A DNA stretch of 64,000 bases from CAYVQF01 sp964454015 (GTDB taxonomy: Bacteria; Myxococcota_A; Bradymonadia; UBA4248): the NCBI GenBank assembly GCA_964454015.1, contig CAYVQF010000018.1:1-64000 (forward strand), written 5' to 3'. This document shows positions 1 through 9,756 of this stretch, one piece after another (position 1 is the first letter of the stretch; each line of letters opens with the position of its first letter). Made by a program: the position numbers and the translations under genes. The notes under the pieces are model-generated. The model was not told the origin of the DNA, did not search any database, and saw only the letters and a list, made by a program, of their open reading frames with translations.

Positions 1-30
1 CTTGGAAATCCAAGAACAACGGGGTTTTTT
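1..30 (+). terminator. Partial rho-independent terminator at the window edge
   Basis: The window opens with CTTGG-AAAT-CCAAG (1-14), followed by AACAACGGGG and a run of six T (25-30). The gap between the visible stem and the T run suggests that the 5' arm continues to the left of the window and pairs with AACAACGGGG. If so, this is the terminator of an upstream plus-strand gene. Confidence 0.5.
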
Positions 31-94
31 CTTTTCTTGACCGTGGATCAGGGGCGCAATGGGCCGATCTGGTGAAAGCTAAAGCTGTGGAAGC

Positions 95-122
95 TTGAGC
101 ATTTTGCTGGACTTCGTAGAAT
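95..122 (+). promoter_or_regulatory. Sigma70-like promoter of the giant TPR gene
   Basis: TTGAGC (95-100) and TAGAAT (117-122) are separated by 16 nt. They match 4/6 and 5/6 of the consensus and lie about 65 nt upstream of the start codon at 189. The ribosome binding site AGGGGAGA sits just before that ATG. Confidence 0.45.
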
Positions 123-188
123 CGCAGGGGTTGGAAAGGCGGAAACGAGTCGTGATGGTGATGGACTAACGACGAGGGGAGAAAAGTA

Positions 189-3100
189 ATGACGACGGGT
201 GGTAGTGGCTCTGGACGTGGTGGCAAGTCTTGGGATGGGATGGAAGAGCTGAGCCCGGACGAGCTGACGACGATGGATCCCTTTGCCGTTCAGGACGGCC
301 ATGAAGAGGCGTTGGATGAGGACGCCATGGAGCTCTTCGACGATGTTGACGAGGAGGTTGAAGAAGCGTCCAGCGAAAGTGGGCGTGGTCCCGTCATGGC
401 GGGTCGCGAGCGGGGAGTGCCCGGTGCTGCACCGGGGCGTTTTCCTATGGGGCGCGGTCCCCTTTCGGGTCGGGGCATGCCGCCAGCGCGCCCACCGCTC
501 CCTGGGCGGATGCCGGGCGGTCCGGGGCCAGCCGTGCCAGGCCGGGAGATGTCTCGCCCGGGGATGCCAGGGGCTCGGATGCCTTCGCGAGAGGTAGGTC
601 GCGGTCCTCTGCCCGGTTCGCGTCTGCCTTCGCGGGAGATGCCGCGCGTTGGTGACCTGGGGCGTGGTCCCGCGCGCGATGGGATGCGTCCACCCTCACG
701 CGATCTCAAACCTGCCATGCCAGGACGTGTGTCTGGGGCCGGGGCAAGCGGCATGGAAGAGGCGGAAGCGGTGGCGGATGCCTTGGAGCAGCCCCTCCAG
801 GAACAGGTGGGGTCCTCGGGTGTGCAGGAGGTGGTTCAGGCTGTGCCTGAGGCCGAAGTGCCTGACATGCTTGGAGATGAGCTGGATGATGCGAGTTTCT
901 TTGCTGCCTTTGAGGGTGGTGAGGATGTGGTCGCCGATGAAGTGGCCGTCGCCGAAGTGGCCCTCGGTGAGGATGTGGATGAACTCTTTGCCGCACCGGA
1001 AGTGGAAAGCGCGGCGGAAGTGGAGCCAGCGACGGGCGACTTGCCAGCGTTGGAGGACGAGGCTCTAGGAGATGCGGGGATCGAGGCGGCTGTTGAATTG
1101 GAAGTGGCGAATGAAGATGGAGATGATGCTTTCTCTGAGTTGTTTGCGCCGCCAGAGGAGGAGAGCGGGGCGGCCTTGGATGCGCCTGTGTTGGGTGAGC
1201 TTTCTCCGCCGCTGATGGGCGACGTGGCAGCGCCCCTCGCAGAACAAGAGGCTGCTGAATCGCCTGACGCTGTGCCTGCGGTGGAGGCGTCCGGCCTGGA
1301 GGATGCCGTTGAAGCGGCGGCGCTGGCTGAGGGCGCGGAGGCGGCGGTCGCGGAGGCGGTGGTCGCGGAGGCGGTGGTCGAGGAGGCGGTGGTCGAGGAG
1401 GCGGTGGTCGAGGAGGCGGTGGTCGAAGCGGCAGAGGCGCCATCTGCGTCTTCTGAAGGGCAGGCCAGGGAGGAGGTGTTGGCAGCCGAGGCGCCAAAGC
1501 CCGTGGCTGTGCCCGTGGTGGCAGAGCGGGTGGTGGTGGCACAGCGCCATGTTCCGCAAGCTCCTCCGGCGGAGTTGGCTGGTCCCTATTTGGAGGACCA
1601 CATGGTGTATCGTGCCGAGTCACGTCGTCTGGCGCGGATGCGGCAGTGGGGCGAGCTCGCGACGATGACGGCGGCGGCTCTGGACTATGCGACGTGGGCG
1701 GCTTTCCCCGAGGTGCGCTCGGCTTTGTTGTTGGAGTTGGCGCGGCTTTATGCCGAGCAGCTCGACGACGAGTCAGCGGCGGAGAAGACCTTTTTGCAGT
1801 TGGTGGGCGAGGATCCTACCAACCGGGAGGCGCTGGCCTTCTTGGGTGAGTTGTATCGAAAGGGGGGGAATTATCGGGCGCTTCATGATCTTTTCGTGGC
1901 GGCCGTCGAGGGGACTTGGGATCCCAGCGAGCGCATTTCCTACATTCGCGATGCGGTGCAGATCGCGCGTGAGGATCTGTGTCAGCCCGATTTGGTGATT
2001 CAAGATTGGGAGCACCTATGGGCCCTGGGCGAGAAGAGTGAAGAGGTGGCGGTGGCGCTGACCGGTGCTTATCGCGAGCATCGGCGCTGGGCACCGTTGG
2101 CGACGTTTTTGTTGGAGACGACAGCGAGTCGGCCCGATGGTGTGCGGCGGGTGATGTCGCGCGAGGTGGCGGAGATTTACCTGGCAGCCCTGCGGGAACC
2201 TGAGAAGGCTTTGCCGATCATCTCGACGATTCACAGTGAACGTCCGCATGATCCCATGGCGCTGTTGGGCTTGGTGCGGATTGCCTTCCAGTCGGCTGAC
2301 TATGATAGGCTAGCCGAGCTGAGCCGCCTGAGTGATCTTCCCGAGCCCGTGTGCAGTGATATTCGCCGCGTGGCGGCGGATGCCTTGTGGCAGGGGGGCG
2401 AGCGCGAGCTGGCGGTCGACGTCTATGAGACGTTGTTGGAGCGCGACCCAGAGGATCGCGACGCGCTGCGGGCCAAGGAGAGCTACTTCCTAGAGTGTGG
2501 CAACTTCTCGGCGCTGTGTGCCTTTCTCGAGGCGCGTGCGGATCGGCCTGATGTCGACGGCGTGCCAACGGCGCAGGAGCGCTTGCAGCTTTTGGAGCGT
2601 GCTGCGCGCCACGCCGAAGAGCAGCTCGGCGAGGTGGAGCGGGCCATTGGGTTGTGGATGCGGATCATCGAGTTGGGCGGGGGCAGTGTCGATGCCTTCA
2701 ACAAGGTCATCGCCCTGTACGAGATGACAGGCAACGTCAACGGTATTGCGAACGCTCTCGAGGGTTTGCTGGCGTTGACCTATAGGCCGCAAGCGCGTGT
2801 GGAGATACTGGCGCGCTTGGGAGCGCTCTATGCGCACGAGATCAACGACGACCATAAGGCTGAGGAGAACTGGCGGGGTGTCCTGTCTTTGGCGCCTCAG
2901 CATACGGTTGCGCAAGAAGAGTTGGCGGAGATTTATGCGCGTCGTTCTGATTTCGAGTGTCTGGACCAGACGCTGACGCGGCAGATCGCGGCGGCTGAAG
3001 GTGAGGATGTGCTGCGCTTGGCGCACGCCAAAGCGAGCAACCTTGAAGAGAATATCGACGTGGCCGATAGGGCGCTGGCCGGTTGGGAGGTGGTTCTGGA

Positions 3101-6100
3101 CCACGCCCCGAGCGATGACACGGCGCTGCAAGCTTTGGCGCGTCGCGCTGGCGAAGTGTCGCGTGAACGTGAGCGCATTGCCGCGATGGAGGCGAGGGTT
3201 CCCAACGCCGCGCATGAGGAGCGGATCGCGTTGGGCCTGGCCATCGCCGAGGCGTGGTCATCCCTGGGTGCGGCCAATGCCATGGTCGCTTCTTACGAGC
3301 GTGTGCTGCGCTGGGATATTCGCAACAAGGTTGCGCTGCACGCGCTCAATCAAGGCTGCCGGGCTGAAGAGCACGGTGCGTTGTTCAGTGCTTTCGAGTT
3401 GGCTTCGAATCTGATGGAGGATGCGGAGCCGCGGCGTGAGATGTTGCGCGAAGCTCTGATGCATCTTCCCAGTGAAGACGTCCGCCGGCGTATTGCCATG
3501 TTGCGACGGCTCGTCGCCTTGGGAGATGAGGGTGCACTCGAGCAACTGCGTGACGAGGTGGAGAAGGACGGGCGCTTCGAGGCGTTGGCTGCCGTCTATG
3601 TGCGACTGGCTGGCGAAGCCCAGGAGGTTGCGGCCCGCAAGGCGGCGCTGATGGATCTGGCTCGGTTGTATGAGGAGAAGCTCGTCGATCCCAAGCGGGC
3701 CTATTTGGCGTTGAGCGCTTTGGGTTATCACTCGGAGCAGCATGACGAGGTCATTGATGAGCTGGCCCGTTTGGCCCGGGAAACGGAGCGCTGGGAAGAC
3801 CTTTTGGTGGTCTACGACGGTCTGGCTGGGGCGCATTTTCCGCTCGTGCGGCGACGGGCGGCCTTGTTGGCTCGGATCGAGATATTGGTGAAAGAGACCA
3901 AAGACTATCGCCGGGCCATGGAAGATTTTCGGCGTTTGTTGGCCCTGGATCCAGGAGACCACGAGACGCTTAGGCGGGCAGAAGCGCTCGCCCAGGAGCA
4001 TGGACTCCACTATGAGCTTTTGGCCCTCTATGGCGAGTTGTGGGATGTGGCGCCGGATGCTGAGGCGCGGGTGCTCATCGCGCGCAAACGCTTTGATCTG
4101 GTCTCAGGACCGTTGGCGCAGCCCAAGGAGGCGCTTACGGAGCTGTTGTTGCAATACCGCCTCTCGCCAGACGTGTCTGTGCGTCAGGCTTTGGAGCGCA
4201 GCGCGGGTGAGCTGGATCTGTGGGCGGTAGTATTACCGCGGGTCGAGGCGGAGATTCGCTCGGCGCAGCCACCCGAGATCAGTGATTTGCTGCATCTGGC
4301 GCAGCTTTATGAGGATAAGCTCAGCGATCTGGATCGGTCGATGGAGCTCTATGCCGAGGTCTTGGTGTTGGGCCCGGATCAAGTGGCGGTGCGCGCGAAT
4401 CTGGCGCGCCTGGCCGAAGCAAGCGGGCAGCAGCGGCGTTACGTGCAGGCGCTGAGAGCGGCGGCGGCGGTCGCCGACGAGGCGACAGCGGTGGAGCTCT
4501 ATCGTTTGATTGCGACGTACTACGCTGAGACATTGGAGGACGTGGGCCGGGCGGTGGACGTGCACCGTCGCTTGTTGCGGCTCGTGCCCCGGGATCGCGG
4601 CGCTCTGGATGCGCTCATCCAATGGCACCGTGGTCGCTCGGAGTGGGGTGATTTGCGCGACGTGTTGCGGCGGCGGATCGCGGCGGCAGCCCCTGAAGAG
4701 GATGTGACTGCGCTGTGGATCGATGTGGCGACCCTCTCGCGGGTCGAGCTCGACGATGCCGAGGGCGCCCTCGAGGCCTATGCTCGGATTTTGGCGACTC
4801 ACCCCGAGCACCAGGAGGCGCGTGAAGGCGTCGCTGCCTTGACGGCAGACGATCTCGGGCCGGAGGTGGCCGTGCGTCGTCTGCGCTTGGAGCTTGGTCT
4901 GGCGGCGGCTGAAGAGAGGCCGCGCTTGCTGTTGGCCTTGGCGCGCTTGCAGGACCACGATCTGAAACAACCAGAGGGTGCCAAAGAGACGTTGCGTACC
5001 TTGGTTGAGGAGAACGGTCCCTGTGGTCCCGGTTTCAAGCCATTGTCCATGTTGTTGGAGCGCCTGGGTGCTTGGTCGGAGCTCATTGCCTTGTTGGAGG
5101 CTCATGCTGACGAGGTCGGTGATGAGCCCGTGGCGGCCCGACATTTTGCGCGGGCCCTGGAGATTTGTGATCAACACGTCAAGGACGTGGGCTGTGCCGA
5201 GCGCTTGACCCGCAAGCTGCGAGCGCTGCGTCCTGAGGATGCGCGTCTCTTCGACCGCTTGGCGCGGACGCTGCGTCAGAGCAGTCGTTGGGAAGAGCTG
5301 GTGACGGTGCTGGAGGAGGCGCTGCAGCAAGAGCAGAGTCCGGCCCTGGTGGGTGCTTTTTCGTTTGAATTGGCGCGAATATACGATCTGGTGTTGCAGC
5401 GCCCCGAGGAGGCCAACAAGATTCTGAAGACCTTGAGTCAGGGTCGTCAGCCTGAGCCGAATGCGGTGCTGCATATGGCGAGCCTCGCGTTGCGCCAGGC
5501 GAATCTGGATGGATACTTGGCGGCGCGTGAGCAGCACGCCAAGCTTCTTGAGCCGGTGTGGGCGGCGTTGGTACACTGTCACCTTGCCGAGGTCTGTGAT
5601 GAAAAAGACCGCGGGGCCATGGTGGCCACCCACTACCGCAAGGCTCGGGCGTTGGATCCCGACAATGCCGTAGCGGGAGAAGGTTTGCGCGCCTTAGGGC
5701 GACGGCTTCGCAACTGGCGCACCATGTCGGCGCTGTTGCCCGATGACGACGAGCGCACCTTGACTTGGTCGCAACGGGCGCAGCGCTTGTGTGAGCGCGC
5801 TCGCGCCAGTGCCGACAAGCGTGCCGCCATTGACTGGTTGCGCCGCGCGTTGGCCGTGGACCCAGATCAGGTGGAAGGGTGGCGGCTGTTGGCTGCGACC
5901 CATGCCGCCTTGGGAGACACAGAGAGTCAGTACGAGGCACTGCTGGGCGCGCTGGGTGCCTTTGAGCGCAGCGTGGTCCCGGCGCCAGAGCGCTTGAACG
6001 AGCACGCGCGACTGCAGTACGAAGCGGGACTTGCGGCGAGCGCCTGTGGGAAGGACGAGCGCGCGACGACCCTGCATGGTCGGGCTTATGCGATGGCCCC

Positions 6101-8012
6101 CAGCTTTGCGCCGGTGGCTTTGGCCGTGGCGGACATCAAAGAGTCCCAGGGCAACGTGCAGGCGGCCTTTGATATTTACCATGGCGTCCTCGAGGAGAAG
6201 GAGAGCCAACTGGAAGGGACGGAGAGAGATCATGCGGTGTTCCGCCGGGGTGCCTTGGCGGCGCGACTTGGCGACACGGCGCAAGCCCTAGATGATCTCC
6301 GGGCGACGGTGCGCCGGGATCCCTTACACGCCGAAGCGCTCAATGCGCTGTCTCGGATCCATATCGAGCAAGGTCATCCGGCGCTGGGTTTGGCGAACCT
6401 GCAGCAGGCGCTGTTGGTGGCCCTCGAGCGCAAACAGCGCGGAGACGTGCTCTACGGGATGGGGCGTTTGTGGGAAGACGGCTTGGATGATGAGCCAGAG
6501 GCCGGCCTCTACTATGAGTTGGCGCTCGAGCATGGTGCCGATGATCCGACGCTGATGAAGCGGGCGCTAGACCACTACAAACGCGATGGTCGGCTGGACG
6601 AGGCGCTGACCATGGTCGATGAGCTGACGCAGAACTCGGATGATCCCAAGACGCTGGCGACCCTTTGGGTCACTCGCGGTGAAATCCTCGAGGAGCGGGC
6701 ACCGGATGAAGCGACGGAGGCCTTTGACATGGCCTTGTCGTATGAGCCTGGTGCGGGTGCCGCCCTCGATGGCTTGGAGAGGATGTTGGCTAAGCGAGAA
6801 GAGTGGTTACAGTTGGCGGATCTGCTCGAAGGGCGCATCGATGCCAGCGAGTCCGAGAACGAGAGAGCACTTGCGCTGCGGCGCTTGGCGGATCTCTGTG
6901 ATGTGCACTTGGGAGATCGCGACCGCACCAACGAGACCTTGCGGCGGTTGCTCCAACTGGAAGCTTCGCCAGAGGTGGTGGACCGTCTTCTGGCCAATCT
7001 CCAGGATGCGCCGATCGAGGAGCGCCTGGAGTTGTTGGAGTCGGCCGTCTCCTATGGTACGGCGCGCTATGAACGGGCCATCGAGCTTGCCCGCTTCCAC
7101 CTGGCCGAGGGGAGGCGTCTCCAGGCCTGGGCCGTGTTGGCGCCGCTGCGGGTCGTGTTGCATTTGGAGCCGGATCTCAAGGACATTTTGAACGATCTTC
7201 GGCAGGAGTTTGACCGCGCCGAGGTGGACATGGTCAAGCATCTGCCCTCAGTGGTGCCCATTGCCGAGCGGCCACGGGAGACGCTGCTAGAGGTTCTGCA
7301 GCAGGTCCGTGATTCCATGGGGGTACTCGGTGTGTCTTCGCTGGAGGAGGTGACCAGCGGCGCCGTGGAGATCAACGAGTCAACGCCGAACGGGAAGCTC
7401 TTCCACACGATGCGCCAGGCGCTTGGCATGGAGGAGTTGCAGTTGTGGCGCTCCATCGACTTGCCGGAGCCGGTGGTCATTGTGGATGGGAGTCCGGCCA
7501 TCGTCTGCATGCGCACGGAGATTTTCCAGAAGGCCTCTGGCAACGAGCTTCACTTCTGGTTGGCCATGGCTTTGTTGCTTGCTCACCCTGAGGTGCGTTC
7601 ATTGGCGGCGATGCCCGAGGATTCGCGCCGAGTGTTTATGCCTGCCTTGGTTGCAGCACTGGATCTTGGCGTGGCGCCGAAAGGCAGTGAAGCGCTGGTC
7701 AAGCGCTTGCGTACGGAGCTGGATGAGGAGGAGCTGCAAGGGCTGCGGCAGAAGCTGCAGTCCTGTCCCGAGGCGATTGGTGAGGCCAAGCGCTTCTGGA
7801 CGGACAGCGTCGCTGCGGCAGAACGCGCCGGGGCCTTGGTGGTGGCGGACCTGCGTTCGGCGTGGCGTGCCGTGGGCCGGATCTACGAGTCAATCCCTGA
7901 GCAGCGCAATATCAAGACCATCGAGGAGCTCAACGCGATGTTTGCCGATTCTTTGGTGATGACGCGCTTGCTGCGTTACTACGTGGGGAGCGAATTTTCG
8001 GCCTGTATGTAA
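189..8012 (+). CDS. Giant tetratricopeptide-repeat protein with low-complexity N-terminus
   Basis: A 2607-residue protein with no signal peptide or obvious membrane segment, so probably cytoplasmic. Residues 1-70 are acidic. Residues about 70-190 are rich in Gly/Pro/Arg/Met with repeated P(S/G)REM-like units. Residues about 200-440 are acidic and Ala/Val/Glu-rich and include six AEAVV/EEAVV pentapeptides. From about residue 470 almost to the end, degenerate 34-residue helical hairpins of TPR type follow one another (for example LYAEQLDDESAAEKTF and AVDPDQVEGWRLLAATHAAL). The last 250 residues form a separate helical domain without TPR spacing. It recalls C-terminal domains of large myxobacterial TPR proteins and has no HExxH motif. 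The start has a good RBS (AGGGGAGA). The gene is monocistronic, between its own promoter and a strong terminator. A scaffold role is inferred; the exact function is unknown. Confidence 0.9.
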   Translation: MTTGGSGSGRGGKSWDGMEELSPDELTTMDPFAVQDGHEEALDEDAMELFDDVDEEVEEASSESGRGPVMAGRERGVPGAAPGRFPMGRGPLSGRGMPPARPPLPGRMPGGPGPAVPGREMSRPGMPGARMPSREVGRGPLPGSRLPSREMPRVGDLGRGPARDGMRPPSRDLKPAMPGRVSGAGASGMEEAEAVADALEQPLQEQVGSSGVQEVVQAVPEAEVPDMLGDELDDASFFAAFEGGEDVVADEVAVAEVALGEDVDELFAAPEVESAAEVEPATGDLPALEDEALGDAGIEAAVELEVANEDGDDAFSELFAPPEEESGAALDAPVLGELSPPLMGDVAAPLAEQEAAESPDAVPAVEASGLEDAVEAAALAEGAEAAVAEAVVAEAVVEEAVVEEAVVEEAVVEAAEAPSASSEGQAREEVLAAEAPKPVAVPVVAERVVVAQRHVPQAPPAELAGPYLEDHMVYRAESRRLARMRQWGELATMTAAALDYATWAAFPEVRSALLLELARLYAEQLDDESAAEKTFLQLVGEDPTNREALAFLGELYRKGGNYRALHDLFVAAVEGTWDPSERISYIRDAVQIAREDLCQPDLVIQDWEHLWALGEKSEEVAVALTGAYREHRRWAPLATFLLETTASRPDGVRRVMSREVAEIYLAALREPEKALPIISTIHSERPHDPMALLGLVRIAFQSADYDRLAELSRLSDLPEPVCSDIRRVAADALWQGGERELAVDVYETLLERDPEDRDALRAKESYFLECGNFSALCAFLEARADRPDVDGVPTAQERLQLLERAARHAEEQLGEVERAIGLWMRIIELGGGSVDAFNKVIALYEMTGNVNGIANALEGLLALTYRPQARVEILARLGALYAHEINDDHKAEENWRGVLSLAPQHTVAQEELAEIYARRSDFECLDQTLTRQIAAAEGEDVLRLAHAKASNLEENIDVADRALAGWEVVLDHAPSDDTALQALARRAGEVSRERERIAAMEARVPNAAHEERIALGLAIAEAWSSLGAANAMVASYERVLRWDIRNKVALHALNQGCRAEEHGALFSAFELASNLMEDAEPRREMLREALMHLPSEDVRRRIAMLRRLVALGDEGALEQLRDEVEKDGRFEALAAVYVRLAGEAQEVAARKAALMDLARLYEEKLVDPKRAYLALSALGYHSEQHDEVIDELARLARETERWEDLLVVYDGLAGAHFPLVRRRAALLARIEILVKETKDYRRAMEDFRRLLALDPGDHETLRRAEALAQEHGLHYELLALYGELWDVAPDAEARVLIARKRFDLVSGPLAQPKEALTELLLQYRLSPDVSVRQALERSAGELDLWAVVLPRVEAEIRSAQPPEISDLLHLAQLYEDKLSDLDRSMELYAEVLVLGPDQVAVRANLARLAEASGQQRRYVQALRAAAAVADEATAVELYRLIATYYAETLEDVGRAVDVHRRLLRLVPRDRGALDALIQWHRGRSEWGDLRDVLRRRIAAAAPEEDVTALWIDVATLSRVELDDAEGALEAYARILATHPEHQEAREGVAALTADDLGPEVAVRRLRLELGLAAAEERPRLLLALARLQDHDLKQPEGAKETLRTLVEENGPCGPGFKPLSMLLERLGAWSELIALLEAHADEVGDEPVAARHFARALEICDQHVKDVGCAERLTRKLRALRPEDARLFDRLARTLRQSSRWEELVTVLEEALQQEQSPALVGAFSFELARIYDLVLQRPEEANKILKTLSQGRQPEPNAVLHMASLALRQANLDGYLAAREQHAKLLEPVWAALVHCHLAEVCDEKDRGAMVATHYRKARALDPDNAVAGEGLRALGRRLRNWRTMSALLPDDDERTLTWSQRAQRLCERARASADKRAAIDWLRRALAVDPDQVEGWRLLAATHAALGDTESQYEALLGALGAFERSVVPAPERLNEHARLQYEAGLAASACGKDERATTLHGRAYAMAPSFAPVALAVADIKESQGNVQAAFDIYHGVLEEKESQLEGTERDHAVFRRGALAARLGDTAQALDDLRATVRRDPLHAEALNALSRIHIEQGHPALGLANLQQALLVALERKQRGDVLYGMGRLWEDGLDDEPEAGLYYELALEHGADDPTLMKRALDHYKRDGRLDEALTMVDELTQNSDDPKTLATLWVTRGEILEERAPDEATEAFDMALSYEPGAGAALDGLERMLAKREEWLQLADLLEGRIDASESENERALALRRLADLCDVHLGDRDRTNETLRRLLQLEASPEVVDRLLANLQDAPIEERLELLESAVSYGTARYERAIELARFHLAEGRRLQAWAVLAPLRVVLHLEPDLKDILNDLRQEFDRAEVDMVKHLPSVVPIAERPRETLLEVLQQVRDSMGVLGVSSLEEVTSGAVEINESTPNGKLFHTMRQALGMEELQLWRSIDLPEPVVIVDGSPAIVCMRTEIFQKASGNELHFWLAMALLLAHPEVRSLAAMPEDSRRVFMPALVAALDLGVAPKGSEALVKRLRTELDEEELQGLRQKLQSCPEAIGEAKRFWTDSVAAAERAGALVVADLRSAWRAVGRIYESIPEQRNIKTIEELNAMFADSLVMTRLLRYYVGSEFSACM
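1335..1424 (+). repeat. In-frame 15-bp tandem repeat, six units
   Basis: Six near-identical 15-nt units of the type G(C/A)GGAGGCGGTGGTC lie end to end inside the TPR gene. Unit 1 has one extra substitution; the last three units are identical. They keep the reading frame and encode AEAAV, AEAVV, AEAVV and EEAVV three times (residues 383-412). Such a tract could change copy number by slippage without breaking the frame. Confidence 0.9.
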
Positions 8013-8049
8013 GTTCGCGGCCTGTCTGCCTCTTGACGTGATGTGAGAA

Positions 8050-8096
8050 CGGCGCTGCCAAGCATGGACGAGGCTTGGCAGCGCCGTGTTTTTTTT
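8050..8096 (+). terminator. Strong rho-independent terminator after the TPR gene
   Basis: Positions 8050-8063 pair perfectly over 14 bp with 8073-8086 around a 9-nt loop. TG and eight T (8089-8096) follow. It lies 37 nt after the TPR stop codon. The T tract is only on the plus-strand side, so it should not terminate the convergent kinase gene. Confidence 0.92.
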
Positions 8097-8116
8097 GGGG
8101 GGGGGCTGGCGGCGCC

Positions 8117-8767
8117 TCAGCGCGTGGGATCAAAGGTGCTGACCTGGCGTAAAAAGTTGTGGTTGAAGTACTCCCGGTGGATGATTTCGGCCATCTCCTC
8201 GGTGGTGGCGAAGCGATCGTAATCGACGGCGATGACCGGGATGAGTTTGGCGATGTTGTGGATGAACTCGGTGTAGTTCTCGTAGAGTTTTTCGAGGTAC
8301 TCAATGGAGATGCTGTTTTCGACATGGCGGCTACGTGCGCGGATCCTCTCGAGGGAGCGCTCGGGTTTGACGTCGAGATAGACGATGCAGTTGGGTTTGC
8401 ACATGAAGTTGCTCATGTGCTTGAAGAGTTGGAGATAGGTGTGGTAGTCGCGCTCCTCCATGAGGCCATTCTCAGCGAGCATTTTGGCGAAGACCGAGTC
8501 TTCGTAGATGGTGCGGTCCTGGACGGCTGATTCTCCGCGCCAGATGATTTCCTGGTGTTGTTGGAAGCGCCTGGTGAGGAGGTAAATCTGGGTGGCGAAG
8601 GAGTAGCGTGCGGTGTCGCGATAGAAATCGGCGAGGTAGGCGTTGTCCTCCACGGGCTCGTAATACACGCGGATTCCCAGGTGTTTGCCAAGGCAGGTCG
8701 CGAGGGTCGACTTGCCGGCGCCAATCATGCCTGCGATACCGATGAAGAGATTTTCGAACGCTGCCAT
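8117..8767 (-). CDS. Deoxynucleoside kinase (dCK/dGK/dAK family)
   Basis: A 216-residue cytoplasmic salvage kinase that transfers the gamma-phosphate of ATP to the 5'-hydroxyl of a deoxynucleoside. The P-loop GMIGAGKS lies near the N-terminus, DRTIYED is the DRS-like motif at the catalytic/base-binding site, and RSRHVENSISIEYLEKLYE is the Arg-rich LID region. Size fits the bacterial dAK/dGK family. I chose ATG 8767 because homology begins at MAAFENLFIGIAG and CGAGGAG precedes it, although the spacing is short. A GTG at 8812 is also in frame. A 7-bp inverted repeat (GCGCTTC/GAAGCGC, 8790-8808) lies upstream. Substrate preference cannot be read from the sequence. Confidence 0.9.
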   Translation of the reverse strand: MAAFENLFIGIAGMIGAGKSTLATCLGKHLGIRVYYEPVEDNAYLADFYRDTARYSFATQIYLLTRRFQQHQEIIWRGESAVQDRTIYEDSVFAKMLAENGLMEERDYHTYLQLFKHMSNFMCKPNCIVYLDVKPERSLERIRARSRHVENSISIEYLEKLYENYTEFIHNIAKLIPVIAVDYDRFATTEEMAEIIHREYFNHNFLRQVSTFDPTR

Positions 8768-9016
8768 AGCTCCTCGTGTGCCATTGATGGCGCTTCGACT
8801 TGAAGCGCTCACTTAGCATAGTGGTATGGGAGGAGAGTGGGCAATGTGTGGGCCAGGGGAAAACGAGGGGCCCTTAGGTGGTTGAATGGCTTTGCTTGTT
8901 GGGCGTCGAAGTGGCTCCCTGTGGGTTGTGCCGTGGGCCTAAGGGCTTTACAGTGCACGGCGCCACGGGGTGAGGGTTGGTTAAGCCCCTGGAAGCGCCA
9001 TGCAGAGGAGCTGGTC

Positions 9017-9751
9017 ATGAACAAACAAATTGGGTTGAGTCTCTTTCTGACGTTGACGATGGTGGGACAGGCCTTCGCCGATGACTTGTTGCAGCGACAT
9101 CATTGGCTCCCGCGGATTTGGGTTCAGGCTCAGGTCGATGGCGCAGATGGGAGTGCCACGCCGTTGGCGGCAGATTCGCGCCGGTGGGTGGACGACACGG
9201 TGGATGCGATGCAACGCTACTATGATCAGTCCGTCTCGTATTCAGCGGATTTCGTACAGATTTACGAGACCTTGGATGGTATAGAGAAGCGTTCCAATGG
9301 TGTGGTTTGGTTCGCCAAGCCTGGGATGATGCGATGGGATTACGCCAAGCCCGAGGAACGCTACCTCATCTCCGATGGTCAGACCTTTTGGTCTTGGGAG
9401 CCGGTGTATAGGCAGTACTGTGAGCAACGCCTGGCTGAATCGCAGCTTCCGATGGCGCTCTCGTTTTTGGTGGGCGAGGGGAGAATCCGCAAGGACTTTT
9501 CAGTGACCTTGGTGGAGAGAAAGGAGAGCGAAGCCGTGCTCGAGCTGGTTCCCTTCGTGGCGAGCGCAGCCTATGCCAAGATTCATTTCGTCATCGCTTT
9601 GCCCAGCGCGCGGGTGGAACAGGCCAAAGTCTTTGACGGCATGGGAAATGTGAACACCCTCATTTTCAAGTCGCCCGAGCTGAACGTGGCGTTGGACGCG
9701 ACGCTGTTTCGCTTTTCGCCCCCCAAAGATGCCCAGCACATTTGTAAGTGA
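9017..9751 (+). CDS. lolA: LolA-like outer-membrane lipoprotein carrier protein
   Basis: A 244-residue periplasmic protein of the LolA/DUF-type lipoprotein carrier family, which shuttles lipoproteins from the inner-membrane Lol complex to the outer membrane. MNKQIGLSLFLTLTMVGQAFA is a signal peptide cleaved after AFA. The mature part has the family signature in which a hydrophobic-ligand half barrel starts with repeated tyrosines and a YSADFVQIYE segment, then SNGVVWFAKPGMMRWDYAKPEERYLISDGQTFWSWEP. The ATG at 9017 is chosen over upstream in-frame starts because it gives the signal peptide and has GAGGAG at good spacing. The gene stands alone and converges with the next gene 5 nt away. LolA-family identity is secure; true LolA rather than a paralogue is inferred. 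Confidence 0.85.
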   Translation: MNKQIGLSLFLTLTMVGQAFADDLLQRHHWLPRIWVQAQVDGADGSATPLAADSRRWVDDTVDAMQRYYDQSVSYSADFVQIYETLDGIEKRSNGVVWFAKPGMMRWDYAKPEERYLISDGQTFWSWEPVYRQYCEQRLAESQLPMALSFLVGEGRIRKDFSVTLVERKESEAVLELVPFVASAAYAKIHFVIALPSARVEQAKVFDGMGNVNTLIFKSPELNVALDATLFRFSPPKDAQHICK

Positions 9752-9756
9752 GGCTG

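Noticed and set aside
1335..1424. CRISPR-like array
   Set aside because: The units are adjacent with no spacers and are in frame within a gene.
4233..5633. 466-codon minus-strand open frame inside the TPR gene
   Set aside because: It has the composition of an antisense shadow in GC-rich DNA (rich in Arg, His, Gln) and lies fully inside a coherent TPR gene.
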